Of a stretch of 64,000 bases of DNA, positions 17,539-26,270 are shown one piece after another. The stretch comes from Congregibacter brevis (lineage in GTDB: Bacteria > Pseudomonadota > Gammaproteobacteria > Pseudomonadales > Halieaceae): the NCBI RefSeq assembly GCF_045689245.1, contig NZ_CP136865.1, positions 3,720,001 through 3,784,000 on the forward strand. The letters run 5' to 3'. How positions within the stretch are numbered: position 1 is the stretch's first letter; every line of letters starts with the position of its first letter. The notes beneath the pieces were generated by a model, which saw only the letters and a list, made by a program, of their open reading frames with translations, searched no databases and had not been told where the DNA came from. The position numbers were made by a program, and so were the translations under genes.

Positions 17539-19045
17539 AGAGCAAATCAAAGGGCTGCAGACGCTGAGTCTGCCGGCAAAGTTGCCGCTGGCGTCGCTGC
17601 TGGCCTGCCTACTCCTAACCGGCTGCCCTAGCGCGAGCAATCCCACAACGCCACAAACCCCCTCGATGCCGTCACCAAGCACACCGCCACCGAGCAGCTC
17701 ATCTTCTCCGAGCTCTGCCTCTTCCAGTAGCTCTAGCAGTTCCAGTAGCTCTAGCAGTTCCAGTAGCTCCAGTAGCTCCAGTAGCTCCAGTAGCTCCAGT
17801 AGTCAATCAAGTAGCAGCAGTCAGTCAAGTAGCCCCTCGTCACAGAGCAGCCAAAGCCAGTCCAGCTCTTCCCAAGCCCAGTCGCCGGGAAGCCCGAGCA
17901 GCGCCGAGGGCTCTCAGAGTGACCAGCAGGCTGGGGAATCCGGCGCTGAAACCACCGCTTCCTCTGAGCAATCAGCCGAGAGTGGCTCCACGGAAGGCGA
18001 TCTCCAAAACGGTGGCGATGTCTCCAGAGATATGGGCGAGTTTCCCAGCGGTGAAGCCCCGGGGGCCGAAGTTGCCGCCAGCGGTCAGAGTGGTGATAAC
18101 GGTGAGAGTAGCGGGAGTGGTGAGAGCGGCGACCAAGCGGGCAGCGAATCCAGTGCCGCCGAAGCGGGCTCGGGAGATGAGTCCGGCGGTGGTAGTTCCG
18201 GCTCTGAGAGCACGGCCGATGCTGGTGATGGGGGCAGTGGAGATAACGCAGGAGGTGGCGAGCCTGGATTTGAAGATAGCTCCGGCGGCAGCGACGCCCT
18301 CCCCAGCATGGAAGATGAGGAGTCCGTTGCTTCAGGCGGTGGCGGTATGGGCGAGCCGTCAGGCTCTTCTGGCTCTGCCGGCGGCCAAGAGGCTGGAGGC
18401 GCCAGCGGATCTGCAGGCGGCGTTCAGGGCTCGATAGCAATACCGGGAATTCCAGGAATTCCGGGCGGCATGGGCACCAGTGGAAGCGGCGCGCAGGGCG
18501 CAGGTGAAGTTGCAGGAGGCGCAAGCGGTACCGGACAAGGCGGCGGCAATAGCGGTGCCGGCGATGGATCCACGGGCACAGGCACCTATGGGCGTTTCCC
18601 GACAGGTCAGGGCCCCCTCACTCCCGCTGAGCAAGTGGCGATTCTTGACGCCGAACTCGAGCGTGGTATGGGTGAATTCGACGCCATGATTCTTGAAGAG
18701 CAGGCCGCGCAGCGAGAAGCAAGCCGTCAGCAGCCTGTCGAACCTATTCAAACCGCGTCTGCGGGAGGCGGAGCCGGTGGTGGTGAAGCCGATGAAGGCT
18801 ACGGGCGAGAAATGGGCGGTGGCAGCTACAGCGTTGGCGGCGGCATGGGCGGCGCCAGCGGCGGGGGTGGCAGTATTCCCCAGAACACGGCCAAGTACCC
18901 CCCACCAGCCGACATACCCAACGGAAACAACGACGACGTAGTGGCAAGGCAGCTACGGGAAGCCGCTATGCGCGAGCCTGACCCGGAAGTGCGAGAAAAG
19001 CTCTGGGTTGAATACCGTAAGTACAAAGGCATCAAGCAACCGTGA
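17519..19045 (+). CDS. Ser-rich/Gly-rich low-complexity lipoprotein
   Basis: A 508-residue predicted lipoprotein. The lipobox is LLLTGC near residue 36 of the chosen start (ATG 17519). Behind it lie a Pro/Thr stretch, then about 55 residues that are almost all Ser (around 58-115), then Gln/Ser, Ser/Glu/Gly and Gly-rich segments up to about residue 430. Only the C-terminal 80-100 residues look folded, and they end in basic MREPDPEVREKLWVEYRKYK. The central part resembles a long flexible linker tethering a C-terminal domain to the membrane. The Ser tract is encoded by a 9-bp repeat. It overlaps the genes on both sides. Family not recognised; function unknown. Confidence 0.65.
   Translation: MTFPCGEEQIKGLQTLSLPAKLPLASLLACLLLTGCPSASNPTTPQTPSMPSPSTPPPSSSSSPSSASSSSSSSSSSSSSSSSSSSSSSSSSSSSQSSSSSQSSSPSSQSSQSQSSSSQAQSPGSPSSAEGSQSDQQAGESGAETTASSEQSAESGSTEGDLQNGGDVSRDMGEFPSGEAPGAEVAASGQSGDNGESSGSGESGDQAGSESSAAEAGSGDESGGGSSGSESTADAGDGGSGDNAGGGEPGFEDSSGGSDALPSMEDEESVASGGGGMGEPSGSSGSAGGQEAGGASGSAGGVQGSIAIPGIPGIPGGMGTSGSGAQGAGEVAGGASGTGQGGGNSGAGDGSTGTGTYGRFPTGQGPLTPAEQVAILDAELERGMGEFDAMILEEQAAQREASRQQPVEPIQTASAGGGAGGGEADEGYGREMGGGSYSVGGGMGGASGGGGSIPQNTAKYPPPADIPNGNNDDVVARQLREAAMREPDPEVREKLWVEYRKYKGIKQP
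17723..17803 (+). repeat. In-frame 9-bp minisatellite coding for poly-serine
   Basis: Nine units of 9 bp run in frame (Ser-Ser-Ser each). TCCAGTAGC occurs at 17723, 17741, 17759, 17768, 17777 and 17786, the variant TCTAGCAGT at 17732 and 17750, and TCCAGTAGT at 17795. Because the unit is a multiple of three, gain or loss of units would change tract length without breaking the lipoprotein gene. Confidence 0.9.
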
Positions 19046-20268
19046 TATCGCTGTTAACCAATATCGCTCCCGCGCGGCTGAAATGCCTGACGCTTCTGAG
19101 TTTGAGTCTGGCTCTTGCTGGATGCGTAAGCCAGACAGTGAAGAGCACGTCTATTCCGACGCTGGAGGCGCCCGCCCAAACGGTACCCGAAAACGAACTC
19201 ATGGACGTAGCGGTCGCCATCTTCGATCCGGGCATCGACTTTGCGGACGAGGATGAGCGCCTGTATCCCGAAGTGCGTCGTGCCGAAGCGCGCTATATTC
19301 CGAAACTGTTAGCTGAAGTCTTGCAGAACTCCGGCGCCTGGGGCGCGGTTAGAGTCGTTCCGAACGAAGATCGAATCACCGACTTAATGATCAGCGGCAC
19401 CATCTTACACTCGGACGGTGAAACGCTTGAATTGAAAGTTGTCGCCCAGGACTCTCGGGAATACGTATGGCTCGATAGAGTCTACGAAGGCAACGCCAGT
19501 CGTTACGCTTACGACACCAAAACTCGCTCCAGCTACGACCCTTTTCAAGCGGTGTACCATCAGATAGCAAACGATCTCGTACGACTTTTTGATGAACTGC
19601 CGACAGCGCAGCGCAAAGAGATACGCACGGTCTCCGAGCTACTGTTTGCGCAGAGCTTTTCGACGGAGGCCTTCGAAGGCTACCTCGATAAAACCCGTAA
19701 AGGTAAGCAGCTGGTCGTGCGACTGCCCTCGGAAGATGATCCCATGCTGGAGAGAGTACGCATGCTCCGAGAACGAGACCATGTTTTCGTGGATACCCTG
19801 CAGACCTACTACAACGGCTTTTCAGAAGAAATGTTTGGTCCCTATCAGGAGTGGCGGAAACTCAGCTACGAAGAAGTTATTGCCTATCAGGAACTGAAGC
19901 GCGAAAGCACGCGACAACTCATCGCCGGTGGTGCCGCGATTATTGCGGGCATTGCCGCAGCGGGCAGTGGCGATGGCAGCGCCCGGGCAGCAGGCAATGT
20001 CGCGATCATTGGGGGCGGCTATCTATTAAAGAGCGGATTGGAAAGCCGCGCCGAGGCGCAAATTCATGTCGAAGCACTTGAAGAGATAGGGCAGTCCCTG
20101 GAAGCGGAAATCACGCCTCAGGTTATTGAACTCGAGGACCGCACTGTAATGATCAGTGGTAGTGTCGATGATCAGTATGCTCAGTGGCGTGAGGTCCTCG
20201 CAGAAATCTACCGCAACGAGATCGGTGAACTCGCACCCCCAGCGTCCGACACCCCCATCCAAAACTAG
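19042..20268 (+). CDS. Lipoprotein of envelope operon, LpoB/CsgG-like N-terminal fold possible
   Basis: A 408-residue predicted lipoprotein with lipobox LALAGC near residue 28. The N-terminal domain (MDVAVAIFDPGID, then alternating strands and the RVVPNEDRITDLMISGTI segment) has the pattern of lipoproteins with a TolB-N/LpoB/CsgG-type alpha-beta fold; this is a resemblance, not an identification. Further on there is a hydrophobic Ala/Gly-rich segment (LIAGGAAIIAGIAAAGSG, about 293-310) that could insert in or lie on a membrane. The GTG start at 19042 overlaps the TGA of the preceding gene by four bases, indicating translational coupling. Function unknown. Confidence 0.65.
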   Translation: MISLLTNIAPARLKCLTLLSLSLALAGCVSQTVKSTSIPTLEAPAQTVPENELMDVAVAIFDPGIDFADEDERLYPEVRRAEARYIPKLLAEVLQNSGAWGAVRVVPNEDRITDLMISGTILHSDGETLELKVVAQDSREYVWLDRVYEGNASRYAYDTKTRSSYDPFQAVYHQIANDLVRLFDELPTAQRKEIRTVSELLFAQSFSTEAFEGYLDKTRKGKQLVVRLPSEDDPMLERVRMLRERDHVFVDTLQTYYNGFSEEMFGPYQEWRKLSYEEVIAYQELKRESTRQLIAGGAAIIAGIAAAGSGDGSARAAGNVAIIGGGYLLKSGLESRAEAQIHVEALEEIGQSLEAEITPQVIELEDRTVMISGSVDDQYAQWREVLAEIYRNEIGELAPPASDTPIQN

Positions 20269-20283
20269 TCGGAAGCATCATCA

Positions 20284-21822
20284 GTGACAGAGCAGTACCA
20301 GCGGGTTCAGCCCACCCCCTTTGACGCACCGGAAACCGCCGCGCCGAGCACAGCCGTGGCCTCGGATAGCAAACCCGGCTGGCTCCTACCCGCATTCGGC
20401 GGGCTGGGTGTATTGGCGCTAGTCGTCGTTTTTATCCTACCCAGCTGGGTGGACTCTCAAGATGATGACGAAGCCCAAGGCGCGGCCAGCGCGCCAGCTA
20501 CAGCACCAACGAATGGCTCTACCCCTACTCAAGCATCAACAAACGCAAGCGCCAAAGACAGTGCTCCTCTTGCCTCGCCCTTTGCTGACGCTCGAGCAGC
20601 CAAAGCTCGGTCCGAAGCGCAGGAGCTCCTCGCAGAGCTTTTAGATGTTCAGGAGAATCTCACTGATCGTGGCGCTGAAGAGTGGGCTACGGAGGCCATG
20701 GAAGGCATCGCCGCCCAAGCCTTAAGCGGGGACGAACTTTATCGAGAGCGCGAGTTTGACGGCGCTATAGAGCAGTATCAGCAGGCGCTGACCGAAGCCC
20801 TGGCTTTGGAGCAATCGTTGCCCGAGCGCTTCGAAGCCCAGATTGCAGCCGCGACAGATGCCATCGAAGGCTTTGAGCCTGACGGGGCAGCCGCAGCGTT
20901 GGCATTGGCAGAAAAGCTGGAACCAGGAGCACCGGAGACGGCCGGTCTTGCGCAAAGGCTAGATGTCCTCCCTGCGGTTATAGAGGATGTTTCTGCAGCC
21001 ACAGACTCCGAAGCATCTGGGGATCTATCGTCCGCGGTGAAATCCATGCAAAGCGCTGCGAACAGCGACAGCGTCCATCAACGGGTACAAGAAGAACTCG
21101 TCCGTTTGCAGTCAGCCCTCACGGAGCAGCGCTTTAACGCTGCCATGTCTGAAGGCTACGCGGCACTTGATAGTGCCAATTTCGATGCGGCGCAGAAACG
21201 GTTTGAGAGAGCAGGCTCCCTATATCCTGGCTCCTCAGAGGCCGCCGCTGCGCTACAGGAACTCTCCACCGCGCGAACCGCGGCAACGCTGCAGCGCCTG
21301 CAATCGCGCGGCGATGACCTACTGGGCAAGGAGGATTGGAGTGCTGCCATCAAGGTTTTTGAGGAAGCCCTTGCCATTGATCAGAGTCTGCGCTTCGCAC
21401 GGGAGGGATTAGCGGTTGCCGAACCCCGTGCTCAAGCCGACAAAGAACTCTCAGCCATCGTGAAGCAACCGGAACGACTTGTGGATGACGCCATCCTTCG
21501 AGAAGCGCAGAGCTCAGTTACCCGTGCAAGATCTTTGGACGGGCTTGGTCCCCGCCTCACTGCCCAGATCGATGCTGCGGAGAAGGTGCTTAGCGTTGCC
21601 AGCACCCCCCTTCCGGTGAGTATTAGTTCTGACGGCCTTACCGAAGTGACGGTTTACAAGGTCGCACGTCTGGGCCTCTTCGAGAGCCAGCAGCTTAATT
21701 TACGCCCAGGGAAATACACCGCAGTCGGATCACGCCGGGGCTATCGCGATGTACGCGTTGTGTTCACCGTAGTGCCCGGGAGTAGTTCCCCCGTGTATGT
21801 CGCTTGTAACGAGGCCATTTAA
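20284..21822 (+). CDS. Membrane-anchored TPR-like protein of envelope operon
   Basis: A 512-residue protein with one membrane segment (LLPAFGGLGVLALVVVFILP, about 34-53) after a short cytoplasmic tail; the rest is predicted periplasmic. An acidic, Ala/Thr-rich linker (55-95) is followed by about 300 residues of Ala- and Glu-rich helices with TPR-like periodicity (YREREFDGAIEQYQQAL; GKEDWSAAIKVFEEALA). The last 75 residues (LRPGKYTAVGSRRGYRDVRVVF) look like a PEGA-type beta domain, as in the next gene. The start is GTG at 20284. Stop and next start overlap (TAATG). Scaffold or assembly role inferred. Confidence 0.65.
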   Translation: MTEQYQRVQPTPFDAPETAAPSTAVASDSKPGWLLPAFGGLGVLALVVVFILPSWVDSQDDDEAQGAASAPATAPTNGSTPTQASTNASAKDSAPLASPFADARAAKARSEAQELLAELLDVQENLTDRGAEEWATEAMEGIAAQALSGDELYREREFDGAIEQYQQALTEALALEQSLPERFEAQIAAATDAIEGFEPDGAAAALALAEKLEPGAPETAGLAQRLDVLPAVIEDVSAATDSEASGDLSSAVKSMQSAANSDSVHQRVQEELVRLQSALTEQRFNAAMSEGYAALDSANFDAAQKRFERAGSLYPGSSEAAAALQELSTARTAATLQRLQSRGDDLLGKEDWSAAIKVFEEALAIDQSLRFAREGLAVAEPRAQADKELSAIVKQPERLVDDAILREAQSSVTRARSLDGLGPRLTAQIDAAEKVLSVASTPLPVSISSDGLTEVTVYKVARLGLFESQQLNLRPGKYTAVGSRRGYRDVRVVFTVVPGSSSPVYVACNEAI

Positions 21823-23882
21823 TGAGCGACCGCAAACCGGAAAGTATTCAGGCGGCGGCGTTTGAGCCCCTTGACCCTACAGCGGCTACTGTAAAGGCTC
21901 GTATTCCCGCCTCCCGCTGGCTGCTAGTGGTCGCAATAGTGGTTTTCGTGATGGCGCTGTGGTTTTTACTCACGGCCCGCTCTCTGGAAATTTCCGTCGT
22001 CGCAGAAGAAGAAGCCAGCCTCGACCTTGCGGGATTGGTACTGCCATTTGGGGATAGGTTCCTGTTGCGCTCGGGCACCTATTCTTTGAGCGTTACCGCG
22101 CCCGGCTACCATCCCTATACAAGTGATATTGAAGTGTCTCGGGATGCTACCCAGCGTCAAGAAGTGATACTTCAGCCACTCCCCGGTCGACTGACCATCG
22201 CCAGCACCCCTGCCGGTGCAAGCTTGACCGTGGATGAGGAAGTCGTAGGTGTAACGCCTCTCACGGATCTCCCCCTAGAAGCCGGCGCCAGAACCTTGGT
22301 TCTCGAGTACCCTCGGTACATACCCCTGACTCAGACTATCGACGTGACGGGCCGCAACGTTCAGCAGAGGCTGGATCTATCGCTGGATCCCGCGTGGGCT
22401 GACGTCAGTATCACCACCGAACCAGCTGGAGCGCAGTTTCTCCTCGATGGAGAGCCGCAGGGCGCCACGCCGGGTACTTTTGAAGTACTCCAAGGCGACC
22501 ACGAAGTAACGCTGGTATTGCCGGGTTTTGCTAGCGAGAGTTTTCCGCTGACTGCGGAGGCTGGTATTGCACAAGAGCTTGGCACAGTGGTGCTCACACC
22601 GGCCACGGGCGTGCTCACGCTCAGCAGCACCCCCAGTGGTGCGAACGTCAGCGTTGATGGTGAATTCGCGGGGCAAACGCCCCTTGAGTTGGAACTGGAA
22701 CCCAACATGGATCACCGCGTGAGCCTTTCGCGAGCCGGTTATCGCCGCGCCAGCCAAACACTTCGTATGGAGGCAGGAGCGAGCCTTGAGCGCAAAATCA
22801 GTCTCAAACCTCTGCTGGGCGATGTGTTAGTAAAAGTCAGTCCTCCCGAAGCTGAGCTTCTGGTCAACGGCAAAGTTGTGGGAAGCGGCAGTCAAACGCT
22901 CTCTTTGCCCGCGGTCCTTCAACGTATCGAAGCTCGCCTGGACGGCTACGAGAGCAGCAAGCGCAGCGTCACTCCACGGCCCGGCCTTGAACAGCTTATA
23001 GAGCTTACGCTTTTGACACCGGAAGCTGCTCGTAAGGCACGCCTCACACCGACAATAACCACCGCTTTGGGTCAGACCCTAACCCTGATGAACCCTCTGG
23101 ATTCACCGAGAAACGAATTTACTATGGGTGCGTCGCGACGAGACCCGGGGCGCAGAGCAAACGAAGTCCTTCACCCTGTTCGCTTGGAGCGTCCCTTTTA
23201 TTTCCAAAATCAGGAAGTCACCAACGCCCAGTTCCGGCAGTTTCAGGCATCTCACAATTCAGGGCAGATAGAGGGCAACAGCCTCAATCGTGAACACCAA
23301 CCCGTAGCGCAGATCAGCTGGCAGCAAGCCGCTTCGTTTTGCAACTGGCTCAGCACTCGCGAGGGACTGACTCCCTTTTATCAGGAACAGCAGGGGATCA
23401 TCATTGGATTTAACCCCGACGCCCTTGGCTATCGCCTGCCTACCGAAGCCGAGTGGGCGTGGGTAGCAAGAATTCGTGGTGAAGAACTCCAGCGATTTAC
23501 CTGGGGCGACGACTTCCCACCCAAAAAAGTAGCGGAGAACGTCGCAGACAACAGCTCGGCCTACGTCACGGGACGGGTGCTTAACGGTTATAACGATGGT
23601 TATGTAGTCAGCGCTCCTGTAGGCAGCTTCATCGCAGACGAGCGCGGTATTTTTGACCTTGGCGGCAACGTATCGGAATGGATTCACGATGTTTACACCA
23701 TCCCGACATCCAGTGGTGTTGTCGAAACGGATCCTCTCGGGGGTCAGCGCGGCGATAATTATGTTATTCGCGGAGCAAGCTGGGCCCTCGGGCGACTCCC
23801 TGAGCTTCGCTTGTCTTATCGAGATTATGGGCAGGCGGGACGAGATGACGTAGGATTTCGAATCGCCCGCTATGCGGAGTAA
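21822..23882 (+). CDS. Membrane-anchored PEGA-repeat protein with non-catalytic FGE-sulfatase (SUMF1-like) domain
   Basis: A 686-residue protein. One membrane segment lies at about 31-51 (WLLVVAIVVFVMALWFLL). Then come about four PEGA-like beta repeats (near 120-190, 190-260, 265-330, 333-400), each starting like LTIASTPAGASLTVDEE or VSITTEPAGAQFLLDGE. The C-terminal 250 residues are a formylglycine-generating-enzyme fold: FYFQNQEVTNAQFRQF, YRLPTEAEWAWVARI, GGNVSEWIHDVY, and a terminal GFRIARY. The two copper-binding cysteines of true FGE/SUMF1 are absent: the segment between VIRGASW and VGFRIAR has no Cys. The domain is therefore likely a binding module. It overlaps the gene before it by one base and sits five bases ahead of the small exported protein. 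Confidence 0.85.
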   Translation: MSDRKPESIQAAAFEPLDPTAATVKARIPASRWLLVVAIVVFVMALWFLLTARSLEISVVAEEEASLDLAGLVLPFGDRFLLRSGTYSLSVTAPGYHPYTSDIEVSRDATQRQEVILQPLPGRLTIASTPAGASLTVDEEVVGVTPLTDLPLEAGARTLVLEYPRYIPLTQTIDVTGRNVQQRLDLSLDPAWADVSITTEPAGAQFLLDGEPQGATPGTFEVLQGDHEVTLVLPGFASESFPLTAEAGIAQELGTVVLTPATGVLTLSSTPSGANVSVDGEFAGQTPLELELEPNMDHRVSLSRAGYRRASQTLRMEAGASLERKISLKPLLGDVLVKVSPPEAELLVNGKVVGSGSQTLSLPAVLQRIEARLDGYESSKRSVTPRPGLEQLIELTLLTPEAARKARLTPTITTALGQTLTLMNPLDSPRNEFTMGASRRDPGRRANEVLHPVRLERPFYFQNQEVTNAQFRQFQASHNSGQIEGNSLNREHQPVAQISWQQAASFCNWLSTREGLTPFYQEQQGIIIGFNPDALGYRLPTEAEWAWVARIRGEELQRFTWGDDFPPKKVAENVADNSSAYVTGRVLNGYNDGYVVSAPVGSFIADERGIFDLGGNVSEWIHDVYTIPTSSGVVETDPLGGQRGDNYVIRGASWALGRLPELRLSYRDYGQAGRDDVGFRIARYAE

Positions 23883-23886
23883 AACC

Positions 23887-24150
23887 ATGCAGCTAAAAAC
23901 CTCAGTCACGAAATACCTAGGCGGCCTTCTCTTGCTGCTAGGTAGCTCCATCTCGATCAACTATGTCGCTGTAGCCCAGCCGCCTGCAGAACCGGAAACC
24001 TCAACCGAGCAAGCCCCTGAGGAGGCCGGCGACCCAGACGTAACACTGGAACCGGTCACCGCCGAGCCTGCCAATCAACCGTCCGAAGACTACGAAGCCT
24101 CAGAACAGATCTCTGAAGATCTCTCCGTTGCCTTCCCCGTCGACATCTAG
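23887..24150 (+). CDS. Small acidic exported protein of envelope operon
   Basis: An 87-residue protein: a signal sequence (MQLKTSVTKYLGGLLLLLGS, cleavage likely after AVA near residue 30) followed by a Glu/Pro/Ala-rich acidic mature part without Cys and without predicted fold. The ATG at 23887 follows the upstream stop by four bases; an in-frame ATG at 23872 lies inside the previous gene and is less likely. It sits directly before the proton-channel gene (9 bp). No family recognised; it may be a flexible periplasmic accessory peptide. Confidence 0.55.
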   Translation: MQLKTSVTKYLGGLLLLLGSSISINYVAVAQPPAEPETSTEQAPEEAGDPDVTLEPVTAEPANQPSEDYEASEQISEDLSVAFPVDI

Positions 24151-24159
24151 GAAAACTCC

Positions 24160-24960
24160 ATGAAGAACAGCCTCTCCTCCGAGTTTATGTTCCAGTTATT
24201 TGCCTTACTCACGGCAATAATTCTTGTACATGCCATGTACGTAGCCGTGATTCGCCCCAGCGCCGACGACCAATTGGCCACAGAGATGGCGGCACAGCTC
24301 GCGGGAGAAGAGGTTGTACCAAAGCGCAGTCTGGCCGTGGTGATCCGTGACTTCGAACAGGAGGCCTGCTTCATTCTGCTGATCTGGGCACTCTCGATCA
24401 TGGGCTACAAGGGCCGCATGAACATGAAAGAGCAGAAGCTTCTGGAAGAAGAGCTCCTCTCAATTCCCGAGGGGACCAGTGTGCTGCCGGAAGACGCTCG
24501 CCAGTACAGTCGCTCTATCGAAGCACTTCCGGACGATAAACAAGGGTTTTTGCTGCCAAGGACACTGCTTTCAGCGCTTCAGCGCTTCGCCACCACTGAA
24601 AGCATACCCGCGGTCTCCGACGCTATTCGCGAGCAGTGTGATATCGAATCTGACCGTCTCGATTCCGAGCTATCCATGGTTCGCTATATCGCCTGGGCTA
24701 TTCCTTCAATCGGGTTTATCGGGACTGTTCGCGGTATCGGTGATGCTTTGGGTCAAGCCTACAAAGCAGTAGAGGGCGACATTTCCGGCGTAACCGTCAG
24801 CCTCGGCGTCGCTTTTAACAGTACGTTCGTGGCACTCGTACTCTCCATCATCATTATGTTCTGTCTGCACCAACTGCAACTAGCTCAGGAACGCCTGGTT
24901 CTGAATGGTCAACGCTATGCAGACAGCCGCCTCCTTCGATTCCTGGTCGCTAACGACTGA
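24160..24960 (+). CDS. MotA/TolQ/ExbB-type proton channel protein
   Basis: A 266-residue inner-membrane protein. Hydrophobic segments lie near 10-32, 66-84, 171-192 and 208-233, with a cytoplasmic loop of about 85 residues between the second and third, as in the MotA/TolQ/ExbB superfamily. The core signature is AIPSIGFIGTVRGIGDALG followed by VSLGVAFNSTFVALVLSI; the Thr residues in both helices match positions known in ExbB and TolQ to line the ion path. Known members form pentamers around a dimer of ExbD/TolR/MotB. No standard exbD or motB follows. Instead, two VWA proteins with ExbD-like membrane starts lie 1.3-3.4 kb downstream in the same operon. The stop overlaps the next start (TGATG). 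Confidence 0.88.
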   Translation: MKNSLSSEFMFQLFALLTAIILVHAMYVAVIRPSADDQLATEMAAQLAGEEVVPKRSLAVVIRDFEQEACFILLIWALSIMGYKGRMNMKEQKLLEEELLSIPEGTSVLPEDARQYSRSIEALPDDKQGFLLPRTLLSALQRFATTESIPAVSDAIREQCDIESDRLDSELSMVRYIAWAIPSIGFIGTVRGIGDALGQAYKAVEGDISGVTVSLGVAFNSTFVALVLSIIIMFCLHQLQLAQERLVLNGQRYADSRLLRFLVAND

Positions 24961-26258
24961 TGGCTATTCTTGATTGTCGCGATACGCAGATTAGTCTCTG
25001 GCAAGAAGGGACGGCACTGCATAGCCCGGGTTTTGTAGTGCTCGAAGGTAGTGAATATCACTTCGGACAAGTCGCCTTGGAGCAGTCACGGTTACGACCC
25101 CGGGACAGTAACAGCCGCTTTTGGTGGCAGCTCAGCACCCAACCGCTAAAGCCAGCACTTGGCGCTGCGCGCCATACTGCGGATCTCGTGCACTCCCACC
25201 TGCGTCATATTCATGCGACTGCAGGCGCGCCGGCGGCCCTGGTTCTGGCAGTGCCCGACAGCATGCCCAAGGAGCAGCTATCGCTGCTTTTGGGCGTAGC
25301 TCAGGCCAGCGATTTCACCGTCGCAGGCCTGGTGAGCCGCAGCGTACTCATCGCGAGTAACAATCCCGACATTCTGCGGGCGGGCAAAGCCATACACCTG
25401 GAGAGCCAGCTCAATCAGACCATCATCAACGAATTGATCGTGGAGAACGAGACCATCCGCGTAGTGCGAAGCACGCCGCTGCCCGCCTGCGGCTTGCTGG
25501 CACTTCAGGAACGCTGCGTGTCAGCGATCGCCAGCGCCTTTATCCAACAGACTCGTTATGATCCAAGACGTAGTGCCGAGAGTGAGCAGGATCTCTACAA
25601 CAAGCTTCCAGACATTCTCGCAACGCTGCGCCAACGGGGCGAGGCCAGTGTCGACATCGATGGCCATCGCAGCCGAGTAACGGCCAGCGCCCTCGCCGGT
25701 GCCAGTGAGCGTCTCATTAAGGGTCTCGAGCAGACTAAGCCGGCGGTAGACATCCCGGTGTTCCTCGATCCGGAATTGCACCTGCTTCCGGGCATGGAGG
25801 CTCTCAAAGGCGAGGCCCGCACGCTTGCAGCCCATGCTCTTTGGGACGCCTTTACCGCGAACCGAGAGCACATTGAACTATCAGGAGAAGATCTACACCT
25901 GGTGGACCAATTGCCCTTGACCGCCAGTTCGGGCGCTGCACCAGAGGTCAACACAGAGTCTGCGCGAGAAGCCCTAAACACGGAATCAACTCCGGAAACG
26001 ACGACTGCTCCGGCAATGCCTGCTGCGGATGAGGCCACCCATATTTTGATGGGCACCCGCGCAATGCCCTTGAGGGGCGAACAGGTCCCGCTAGTTGGGG
26101 GTTTCTCGCTAAAGAATGTAAATGGCCACTGGACCTTGCACGGCGAGGGCGCTCTCATCAATGGAATGCCCAGCACGCCCCAGCAACCGCTGGTACTCGG
26201 CGATACGCTCTCTTTGGGCACAGCGGGGCACGGACGCCTGATAGACGTGCAGGACTGA
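24960..26258 (+). CDS. Actin/Hsp70-like protein with degenerate FHA-like C-terminus
   Basis: A 432-residue cytoplasmic protein without signal or membrane segment. The N-terminal 300 residues resemble the actin/Hsp70 ATPase fold: MAILDCRDTQISLW as a phosphate-1-like start, a VLAVPDSMPKEQLSLL connect segment and DFTVAGLVSRSVLIAS. The glycine-rich nucleotide loops are weaker than in real Hsp70, so ATP binding is uncertain. An Ala/Thr/Glu linker (about 320-355) leads to a beta-rich end with GALINGMPS and LVLGDTLSLG, reminiscent of FHA domains but without the usual start. It starts one base inside the proton-channel stop. It may be a cytoplasmic partner of the channel. Family assignment is tentative. 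Confidence 0.5.
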   Translation: MAILDCRDTQISLWQEGTALHSPGFVVLEGSEYHFGQVALEQSRLRPRDSNSRFWWQLSTQPLKPALGAARHTADLVHSHLRHIHATAGAPAALVLAVPDSMPKEQLSLLLGVAQASDFTVAGLVSRSVLIASNNPDILRAGKAIHLESQLNQTIINELIVENETIRVVRSTPLPACGLLALQERCVSAIASAFIQQTRYDPRRSAESEQDLYNKLPDILATLRQRGEASVDIDGHRSRVTASALAGASERLIKGLEQTKPAVDIPVFLDPELHLLPGMEALKGEARTLAAHALWDAFTANREHIELSGEDLHLVDQLPLTASSGAAPEVNTESAREALNTESTPETTTAPAMPAADEATHILMGTRAMPLRGEQVPLVGGFSLKNVNGHWTLHGEGALINGMPSTPQQPLVLGDTLSLGTAGHGRLIDVQD

Positions 26259-26270
26259 GGCTGACTAGCC

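Noticed and set aside
17723..17803. Possible CRISPR-like array
   Set aside because: Units are contiguous 9-mers in frame with a coding gene and there are no spacers.
17751..18524. 257-codon frame antisense to the Ser/Gly-rich lipoprotein
   Set aside because: It is a by-product of biased repeat codons (Ser/Gly codons read backwards as Arg/His/Leu), with no start signal and no fold.
23259..23960. 233-codon frame antisense to the PEGA/FGE gene
   Set aside because: The opposite strand has clear domains and operon context; this frame has none.
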